From assembly GCA_012974475.1 (NCBI GenBank), contig JAAXQD010000145.1:1-7975 (forward strand): 7,975 nt of DNA. The letters are read 5' to 3'. Positions 1 through 5,484 of this stretch are shown piece after piece (the first letter of the stretch is position 1; every line of letters begins with the position of its first letter). The notes beneath the pieces are model-generated. The model was not told the DNA's origin and did no database searches. It saw only the letters and a list, made by a program, of their open reading frames with translations. Source of the DNA: Desulfobacterales bacterium. GTDB taxonomy: Bacteria > Desulfobacterota > Desulfobacteria > Desulfobacterales > UBA11574. The translations under genes were made by a program, and so were the position numbers.

Positions 1-68
1 GTGTGAGACCCTTCTCATGGAACCCCTGAGGTTAAATTGTAAATCACGTATAAACATCTTTGGCCCGG

Positions 69-97
69 GGTTCTCGTAAAAAATTGTGAGAAGAACC
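69..97 (+). other. Leader hairpin followed by an AT-rich tract
   Basis: GGTTCT at 69-74 pairs with AGAACC at 92-97, a perfect 6-bp stem with a 17-nt loop, followed at once by an A/T-rich stretch (98-115). It could be the terminator of a gene left of the window or a structured 5' leader of the kinase gene. The T-run is interrupted by A residues, so an efficient intrinsic terminator is doubtful. The rest of 1-125 shows no gene and no convincing promoter boxes. Confidence 0.3.
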
Positions 98-125
98 AAT
101 TTTAATTTTAAACTTAAGGTGACAC

Positions 126-2042
126 ATGAAAAGTATAAAATCAAAATTGATACTCTTTATTGGAACAATTGTCATAATATTCTCGTCCATATTGCTTCAA
201 AGCACCTATAACGTGACCACTTCGAATGTTGAGGATTTAGCAAAACAGCAACTGAGCCTGGCGCTGAATTTTGATCTTGCCATCCGTGAATATGTGGCTG
301 AAAAGGTTCGTCCGCTGATGTTCAATCTGATCTCTAAAGAAACGTTCATTCCGGAAACCATGTCCACCAGCTTTGTCGCCCGGAACATATTTGAAAAGGT
401 CCGCGAAAATTTCCCGGATTACATCATCAAATTTTCGTCCGGCAACCCGAGAAATCCCGCGAACCAGGCAGGTCCTGAGGAACTTAATATGATCAAATAT
501 TTCAACGATAATCCTCTGGACGAGGTTTGGACCGGTGAGATTAACATAGGCGGCAAACCATACCTTGCACAGTTCAGCGCAATGCGAATGGAAAAACCCT
601 GTCTTCGCTGCCATGGTGATCCTGCAAATGCGCCATACGAACTGATAGAAAGGTACGGTCCCGATGCATCGTTTTATCTTCCCCTGGGAGAAGTGGTCGG
701 TCTGGATACCATTGCCATCCCCAGCGATAAAGTCAACCAACGATTATGGCAGGAGAAAGTCAGAAATATTGGATTTTTGGGGATTTTAATTTTATTGTTT
801 TGTGCATCCCTGGTATTTATTTTCAAATTCATCATCACAGATCGTTTAAGTATAATTACCCATCATTTTTTACACACTGAAAAGCAGGGCGACGATGCGA
901 TGATCGGAGCCATCGAGACGAAAGGCCGGGATGAGATCGCTATTTTGACAGGAAGTTTTAATAAATTGGCCGAAAGGCTTAACGATTCTTACGCCAAACT
1001 CAAGATAGAAATCGAGGAGCGAAAGCAAGCCCAAGCGGCGCTCCGGGAGAGTGAGGAAAAATATCGAACGTTATTCGACATGGAATCGGATGCACTGGCG
1101 TTAATGGATATAGAGACCGGGGATATCTTAGATGTCAATAAAGCGTTTATCAATCTTTATGGATTCAGGAAGGAAGAAATACTGTGCATGAAAAACACAG
1201 ATTTTTCGGCAGAGCCCCATAAGACCCAAAAATCCGTACAAAACCATGAGATAAATATTCCCATAAGATATCATAAAAAAAAAGATGGCACCGTTTTCCC
1301 CACAGAAATTTCTGCCAGTATTTTCGAGTACCAGGGAAGAGAGGTTCTTATCGGTGCAGTCAGGGACATAACGGAACGAAAGCACGCAGAAGAGCAAATA
1401 AAAACATCCCTCAGAGAAAAAGAAATACTTTTACGCGAAATACACCATCGCGTAAAAAATAATTTCGAAATTATATCCAGCCTCCTGGATATGAGCAGCA
1501 TGCGTACGGACAGTCAGGAGACACAAAATCTTTTGCTTAATGCACGGTCCAGGATTCATTCCATGTCCCTGATCCATTCCCAGCTTTATCAAACCGATAG
1601 ATTTGATCGGATCGACATGGATAGACACATAAGTGAACTGTCACACCATCTCCTGTGTGTTTATGGAAGTGGGAAAAAAATTGACTTGATCCTAACGCCT
1701 TCCAAAGTGTATCTTTCTGTAAGCCAGGCGATTCCCTGTGCTCTGGTGTTGAATGAACTCATTTCAAATGTCTTTAAACATGCTTTCAGAGAAAAAAAAC
1801 AGGGAACGGTTCGGATCTCCATTTCCACACCGGATCCTACCACAGTTCTTATTCAAGTCATAGATGATGGTGATGGAATCCCTGAGGGGCTGGATATTCA
1901 CAGCCAGACCGGTCTTGGGTTAAAAATGGCCAGGCATTTGGTTTCCGGTCAACTGAAGGGTGAGATGCGTGTCAAGAATGATAGCGGAACTGAGATTTCC
2001 ATACAGTTCAAACGGTCGAATGATGGGGAAAAACATGAATAA
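126..2042 (+). CDS. Haem-c sensor histidine kinase (DUF3365-HAMP-PAS-HisKA_2-HATPase)
   Basis: Membrane sensor kinase of 638 residues that should phosphorylate the response regulator encoded next to it. Residues 8-24 and 214-237 are membrane segments enclosing a periplasmic domain (about 25-213) of the DUF3365/Tll0287-like type. That domain carries a CxxCH motif (C159, C162, H163), the covalent c-haem attachment signature, so the input is probably redox state or a haem-binding gas; this is inferred from the family. HAMP follows (about 231-290, with a GRDEI element), then a PAS domain (about 307-420). The dimerisation domain has the HisKA_2 signature EIHHRVKNN (438-446; likely phospho-acceptor H441). 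The ATPase domain shows the N box (N543, N548), DxGxG (D580-G584) and a TGLGL G2 box (595-599). The ATG at 126 follows AAGGTG at 116-121, which supports this start. It is probably the first gene of a two-gene operon. The natural signal is unknown. Confidence 0.93.
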   Translation: MKSIKSKLILFIGTIVIIFSSILLQSTYNVTTSNVEDLAKQQLSLALNFDLAIREYVAEKVRPLMFNLISKETFIPETMSTSFVARNIFEKVRENFPDYIIKFSSGNPRNPANQAGPEELNMIKYFNDNPLDEVWTGEINIGGKPYLAQFSAMRMEKPCLRCHGDPANAPYELIERYGPDASFYLPLGEVVGLDTIAIPSDKVNQRLWQEKVRNIGFLGILILLFCASLVFIFKFIITDRLSIITHHFLHTEKQGDDAMIGAIETKGRDEIAILTGSFNKLAERLNDSYAKLKIEIEERKQAQAALRESEEKYRTLFDMESDALALMDIETGDILDVNKAFINLYGFRKEEILCMKNTDFSAEPHKTQKSVQNHEINIPIRYHKKKDGTVFPTEISASIFEYQGREVLIGAVRDITERKHAEEQIKTSLREKEILLREIHHRVKNNFEIISSLLDMSSMRTDSQETQNLLLNARSRIHSMSLIHSQLYQTDRFDRIDMDRHISELSHHLLCVYGSGKKIDLILTPSKVYLSVSQAIPCALVLNELISNVFKHAFREKKQGTVRISISTPDPTTVLIQVIDDGDGIPEGLDIHSQTGLGLKMARHLVSGQLKGEMRVKNDSGTEISIQFKRSNDGEKHE

Positions 2043-2904
2043 AATAATGGTTGTAGAAGACGAAGCTGTCATCGCCATACGGCTTCAAGAACGACTGACG
2101 GCTATGGGGTACCATGTCGTCGGCATATCTTATTCCGGTGAAGAGGCTATGGAACAAGCCCGGCGTCTCCGGCCCGATCTGGTCCTTATGGATATTATGA
2201 TCCCTGGAGAAATGGATGGTGTCGCTGTAGCAAAATCGGTTAAAACAGAACTGGACATTCCGGTAATCTTTCTAACGGCCTTTTCAGAAGATAAAATCAT
2301 AGAAAGGGCCAAGCAAGCCAAACCTTATGGCTATATTGTCAAACCGTTTCAAGACCGTGAACTCAAGGCTTGCGTCGAAGTTGCCCTTTACAAAAAAAAG
2401 GCGGAGAAAGCGCTGCAGGAAGCACACCAGGAGCTTGAACTCCGGGTGAAGGAAAGAACCAAAGATCTGGAAATCAAGACCAAAAGTCTTGAAGAAATGA
2501 ATACTGCAATGAAAGTTTTGTTAAAGAAAAGGGAAGAGGATAAGATAGAAATAGAAGATAATGTGCTCACCAACGTCAAAGAACTGGTTATGCCATTTGT
2601 CGATAAATTCAGAGAAACTCAATTGGACGGTCAACAACAAACATTTTTGACTATTATTGAATCGAATCTAAACGAAATCATCTCCCCGTTTACCCGAAAA
2701 TTGTCGCTGGAATATTTAAACCTGACCCCCACAGAAATACAGGTGGCGAATATGACAAAGCATGGCAACACCAGCAAAAAAATAGCAAAAATCATGAATA
2801 TATCCCCAAGAACAGTCGACACCCACAAAAAGAATATACGAAGGAAGATCGGTCTGGAGGGCAAAAGAGCAAATCTCAGGTCTTATCTGTTGTCCCTCCA
2901 TTGA
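2035..2904 (+). CDS. Response regulator, REC-coiled coil-LuxR HTH
   Basis: Cytoplasmic DNA-binding response regulator of 289 residues, the likely partner of the kinase just upstream. The receiver domain (about 2-120) has the acidic pair E8/D9, phospho-acceptor D53, switch T81 and K103. A charged helical linker (about 120-175) and a further helical segment (about 176-225) lead to a LuxR/GerE-type helix-turn-helix (about 227-289: LTPTEIQVA, then the recognition region around SPRTVDTHKKNI). The 176-289 part resembles the C-terminal region I associate with many Desulfobacterota PAS-LuxR regulators. The frame is open back to 1960, but the ATG at 2035 is preferred: it begins the canonical NKIMVVEDE strand and has GGGG at 2025-2028, 6 nt upstream. 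It overlaps the kinase stop by 8 nt, which suggests translational coupling. Phosphorylation probably controls DNA binding; the targets cannot be seen. Confidence 0.93.
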   Translation: MNKIMVVEDEAVIAIRLQERLTAMGYHVVGISYSGEEAMEQARRLRPDLVLMDIMIPGEMDGVAVAKSVKTELDIPVIFLTAFSEDKIIERAKQAKPYGYIVKPFQDRELKACVEVALYKKKAEKALQEAHQELELRVKERTKDLEIKTKSLEEMNTAMKVLLKKREEDKIEIEDNVLTNVKELVMPFVDKFRETQLDGQQQTFLTIIESNLNEIISPFTRKLSLEYLNLTPTEIQVANMTKHGNTSKKIAKIMNISPRTVDTHKKNIRRKIGLEGKRANLRSYLLSLH

Positions 2905-2970
2905 ACGCCCATTTCATATCCTTCCGCTTTAACAGGCACAGACCAGACAATGGGAGGGTCAATTAGGGTT

Positions 2971-3216
2971 TTAAAACCGCATCCCATGGTGGAACTCGCC
3001 AAAGATTATCCTTAAAATTCCCAACAGTATCGATCCGACGACCGTTAAGATGATCAGTGCCGGAATAGTGGCAATGGCCCATTTCACCATAAAAACAACC
3101 ATTGACGAAAACGACATTCTTATGTCTGTAACGACGATCTCGTTGATTTCTCTCGATCCCATAATGCTTCTCCATAATTTTTTTTGAACCTTCTGATCTA
3201 CCGTTGCGAAAGTCAT
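2971..3216 (-). CDS. Small single-span membrane protein, unknown function
   Basis: An 81-residue protein with a polar, charged N-terminal half (about 1-45) and a strongly hydrophobic segment at about 47-72 (AIATIPALIILTVVG onward), ending in a short tail. One membrane helix is likely, with a cytoplasmic N-terminus. I do not recognise a family. It starts 21 bp after the stop of the metallo-hydrolase gene on the same strand, so the two are probably co-transcribed and it may work with or anchor that enzyme (inference). The start is uncertain: the ATG at 3216 has only a weak, distant AAGG, whereas the in-frame ATG at 3162 (Met19, giving 63 residues) has a better GGAG seven bases upstream. The membrane helix is kept either way. 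It converges with the regulator gene across a 66-bp gap with no clear terminator; GGTTTTAAAACC (2967-2978) is a perfect palindrome over its stop codon. Confidence 0.65.
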   Translation of the reverse strand: MTFATVDQKVQKKLWRSIMGSREINEIVVTDIRMSFSSMVVFMVKWAIATIPALIILTVVGSILLGILRIIFGEFHHGMRF

Positions 3217-3237
3217 TGGCGTGTGGCCTTATATTCC

Positions 3238-4365
3238 TCAGCTCACAAAAAAAGTCTCGCCATGCCGGATGTCGACAAGACGGTCCAGCAGACCTTCTTT
3301 CTTTAATTCCTTTTTAATATCCACAGGCGGAAAATGCACCGGCTCGTCACCCAGACGAAAGGTCCCCCAGTGAACGATCATCAACTTTCGGGCATTTAGT
3401 TCTTTAAACGCTTGAACAGTTTCCCGGGGGTTCATATGGCTGGAAGCCATGAACCAACGGGGTTCATAGGCGCCAAGATTGATAATGGCAAGATCGATGT
3501 CAAAATCCCCACCGATCTCTGCAAATCCGTCAAAATATCCAGAATCGCCGGTGACGTAAATGGTGCGGCCGGCGGCAGTTTCGATGATGTATCCGCCCCA
3601 TAGGGAGCGGTTGGGACCTCGCACCGGGTTTCGCATGGTCCAGTGATTGCTGGGCAAAAATGTTATGCCTCGATCGCCGTCGCGAAATATATCGTACCAG
3701 TCCATCCGGGTCCGATTCACCATGCCCAAATCTTTGAACACACTGTCATACCCCAGAGGACTGATCACATGGGTATTTTTCTCCAGAGTCGCCAATGAGG
3801 GCTTGTCCAGGTGGTCATAGTGCCCGTGGGTGATCAGAACATGATCCGGTACCGGGATCTGGCGGGAGTTAAATGCAAGCGGCGAAAAATCCTCGATAAA
3901 CCAGTATATATCCGAAAACACGGGATCCACAAGAAGATACCTGTCCACGTCCTTGATCAAGACGCTGGCATGTTTCAGAAAAGTGATGGATACCCCTCGG
4001 TGCGCCCGGACCGGTTCCCAGTCGATGGCAATCGGTCGGGTGGGCTGATCTTTGAGAAAAGGGCGAAAACTGTTTTGGCTGAGTTTCCATTTCAAAAGCT
4101 GAAAAAATCTTCCCTTCCGGGAAGCGCCGATTGGATTGATGAAGGCATCACGGCCGTGATGTTCCTTTCCCAAGGCCATGTCCCTCAGGCTTCGGCCGTT
4201 CAAGGCCCGGTAATGCAGTGCTTCACCGTCCATTTCCCCAAAAGCCGCCAACAATACCCGAGGGTCGACAAAGCCCATCAGCAGCATCGCTTGTGCATTG
4301 AAAAACATTTTTTGTATAAAAGTTCTGCGTTTCATGGTCTCATAATTCCCTGGGCTGTTGCCCAA
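3238..4365 (-). CDS. NAPE-PLD-like metallo-beta-lactamase-fold hydrolase
   Basis: Zinc hydrolase of the Lactamase_B_2 group, closest in motifs to N-acyl-phosphatidylethanolamine-hydrolysing phospholipase D. Numbered from the TTG at 4365, the metal-site residues are all visible: H180-x-H182-x-D184-H185 (THGHYDHLD), H241, D274 (TGDSGY) and H332 (VHWGTF). The stretches RSLWGGYI (253-260) and NLGAYEPRWFM (296-306) are typical of NAPE-PLD relatives. A phosphodiester lipid substrate is inferred; bacterial members are mostly uncharacterised. The N-terminus has a twin-arginine motif (RRTFIQK, 13-19) followed by a moderately hydrophobic stretch, so Tat export or membrane association is possible. The start is ambiguous: the TTG at 4365 has GGGGTGAG five bases upstream but lies in a GC-rich element; the ATG at 4335 (Met11, giving 365 residues) has a poor ribosome site but is a more usual codon just before the RR motif. 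The small membrane protein gene follows 21 bp downstream. Confidence 0.88.
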   Translation of the reverse strand: MGNSPGNYETMKRRTFIQKMFFNAQAMLLMGFVDPRVLLAAFGEMDGEALHYRALNGRSLRDMALGKEHHGRDAFINPIGASRKGRFFQLLKWKLSQNSFRPFLKDQPTRPIAIDWEPVRAHRGVSITFLKHASVLIKDVDRYLLVDPVFSDIYWFIEDFSPLAFNSRQIPVPDHVLITHGHYDHLDKPSLATLEKNTHVISPLGYDSVFKDLGMVNRTRMDWYDIFRDGDRGITFLPSNHWTMRNPVRGPNRSLWGGYIIETAAGRTIYVTGDSGYFDGFAEIGGDFDIDLAIINLGAYEPRWFMASSHMNPRETVQAFKELNARKLMIVHWGTFRLGDEPVHFPPVDIKKELKKEGLLDRLVDIRHGETFFVS

Positions 4366-4420
4366 AGTGACTCACCCCGTTGCACCTCCGGCTGCGCCCC
4401 AGGGGAATGCCGGGCAGGCT
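4351..4420. repeat. GC-rich structured element upstream of the hydrolase
   Basis: A GC-rich block between the likely promoter and the hydrolase coding region. It contains a 5-bp hairpin TGGGC-TGTT-GCCCA (4351-4364), the inverted pair CCGGC (4388-4392) / GCCGG (4409-4413) enclosing CCCC and GGGG, and the word CGGGCAGGC (4411-4419), which recurs at 5421-5429. It looks like a REP-type intergenic element or a structured leader. Only two partly matching copies are visible here, so repeat status is tentative. Confidence 0.35.
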
Positions 4421-4464
4421 TCAAACCACAAACGGAACCCGGCCGAGCCAATTCGTATTTTTAC

Positions 4465-4492
4465 AAAATAAGCATGATTAAATCACATTCAA
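4465..4492 (-). promoter_or_regulatory. Candidate sigma70-like promoter with internal palindrome
   Basis: On the minus strand, TTGAAT (4487-4492) and TATTTT (4465-4470) are spaced 16 bp apart and point toward the hydrolase gene. Between them lies the perfect palindrome TGATT-A-AATCA (4475-4485), placed where a repressor or activator could act. The flanking sequence is locally AT-rich compared with its neighbours. This was read by eye from loose consensus matches only. Confidence 0.3.
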
Positions 4493-4555
4493 GCGGATGG
4501 GAGATCGAAATTGAACAGAGGATTTTATGGAAAATCGAGGGGGTGGGCCACAGAA

Positions 4556-5365
4556 TTACGGTTCGGGCAGGAGTTGGACGTCTTGTCCGGTTGTTTCATT
4601 GAAAGCCTGGACCGCCTCGTTGAATATTTTTCTCTTTTTTGCAAATTCTTTCATTTTTTCATTCCACTGAGAGGCCCGTTGGTTGACCGTCGAGACATTG
4701 TCGGTTGCAGCGTCCGTCTGCGTTGACTGGCCGATCTGTTGTTTTTCTTGTTTCAGGGCACGGTATTCCTCGGCCAGATCTTCTCTCTTTTTCTCGAGAT
4801 ACGTCTTTGTTTGCACTGCTTTCGCCGCCTGATCTTCCGAATCTGTATCCAGGGGGGCAATGGACGCGTTTTTCATCACGGTTTCATACGCTTCAATATC
4901 TTCACGCAATTTCTCCTTTTCCGCATTGTATCTCATCACACGTTGATTAAAGTCATCCGTCCTTTTCATGAACTTTTTGGTTTTGCTCCCCCGCAACGTT
5001 CCGCCACGACCGATTCTGGCAATCTCTTCCTCTTCTTTCTTTATGGCCGCCCATTCCGCCTCCAATGCCTGTATTCGCGCTTCGAGCCGTTCTCTTATTC
5101 CGGTCATAGTCTCCCGGGTTTGTTTAATTTGTTCGTCGTCAAGCTGTGCCGTTTGGGCGATGACTCCCCTTATCTGTTGGTCACGGTCGCCGCCGCCGGC
5201 AATAAACGTATCGAGGGGGTGGCGATGATTGTTCTCCATACTAGGATTTGAACGGAGCAGGATGGATGAAGCGCCGAAGGGTTCTGAATACGGCTGAGCA
5301 TCGAGGGTCGCCGCCGGAGATAACCAAATGAGTAAAACCACGAGCAGTCCTCTTCTAAAAAGCAT
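4556..5365 (-). CDS. Secreted periplasmic coiled-coil protein with two repeat units
   Basis: A protein of 269 residues with no recognised family. Residues 1-23 form a signal peptide (MLFRR, a hydrophobic core LLVVLLIWL, likely cleavage after A23 in LDA-QP), so the mature protein should be periplasmic. About 30-70 is low-complexity and polar. From about 75 on it is highly charged and helical. Two similar units follow: about 88-164 and 186-259, each a Glu/Lys-rich helix (LExRxxxLxxEW-like), a polar linker, and a helix with an N-Q-R-x4-N pattern (NQRVMRYN and NQRASQWN). The ATG at 5365 follows a G-rich GAGAGGGGG ribosome site, which supports the start. It lies alone between two GC-rich intergenic elements, 119 bp after the efflux operon and 190 bp before the hydrolase, on the same strand as both. 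A structural or envelope-associated role is possible, but function is unknown. Confidence 0.8.
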   Translation of the reverse strand: MLFRRGLLVVLLIWLSPAATLDAQPYSEPFGASSILLRSNPSMENNHRHPLDTFIAGGGDRDQQIRGVIAQTAQLDDEQIKQTRETMTGIRERLEARIQALEAEWAAIKKEEEEIARIGRGGTLRGSKTKKFMKRTDDFNQRVMRYNAEKEKLREDIEAYETVMKNASIAPLDTDSEDQAAKAVQTKTYLEKKREDLAEEYRALKQEKQQIGQSTQTDAATDNVSTVNQRASQWNEKMKEFAKKRKIFNEAVQAFNETTGQDVQLLPEP

Positions 5366-5398
5366 ATCCCCCTCTCTCTAACAAGTTCGTTCAGCCAA

Positions 5399-5437
5399 GC
5401 CTGCCATTGCAGGGCACGAGCGGGCAGGCCACAATGG
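5399..5437. repeat. GC-rich inverted repeat between efflux operon and coiled-coil gene
   Basis: GCCTGCC (5399-5405) pairs with GGCAGGC (5423-5429). CCATTG (5404-5409) can alternatively pair with CAATGG (5432-5437), and CCTGC-CATT-GCAGG forms an inner hairpin, so several exclusive folds exist. CGGGCAGGC at 5421-5429 also occurs at 4411-4419. No U-run follows in either direction, so it is not a standard intrinsic terminator; a REP-like element or mRNA-stabilising hairpin is more likely. Nothing else is evident in 5366-5484. Confidence 0.45.
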
Positions 5438-5484
5438 GTATGATGGAACAAAGGATGCAGAACCTGAGTTCGTAACGATGGGTC

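Noticed and set aside
61..75. Possible sigma54 promoter (TGGCCCG, 61-67) before the kinase gene
   Set aside because: The -24 half is fair, but the required GC at the -12 position is TC, so the site does not meet the GG-N10-GC rule.
237..740. Minus-strand open frame (167 codons) opposite the kinase sensor domain
   Set aside because: The plus-strand frame encodes a clear sensor domain with CxxCH; the antisense product has no family features or ribosome site I can support.
2905..2970. Bidirectional terminator between the regulator and the small membrane protein
   Set aside because: No GC-rich stem with a U-run was found; the only palindrome (GGTTTTAAAACC, 2967-2978) is short, has no loop and overlaps the stop codon.
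3811..4602. Long plus-strand open frame (263 codons) opposite the hydrolase gene
   Set aside because: It is antisense to a gene with all catalytic motifs, its translation shows no recognisable domain or signal, and it runs across the intergenic element into the next gene.
4739..5251. Plus-strand open frames opposite the coiled-coil gene
   Set aside because: Phe/Leu/Ser-rich translations are the expected mirror of Glu/Lys-rich coding on the minus strand; no signal peptide or ribosome site supports them.
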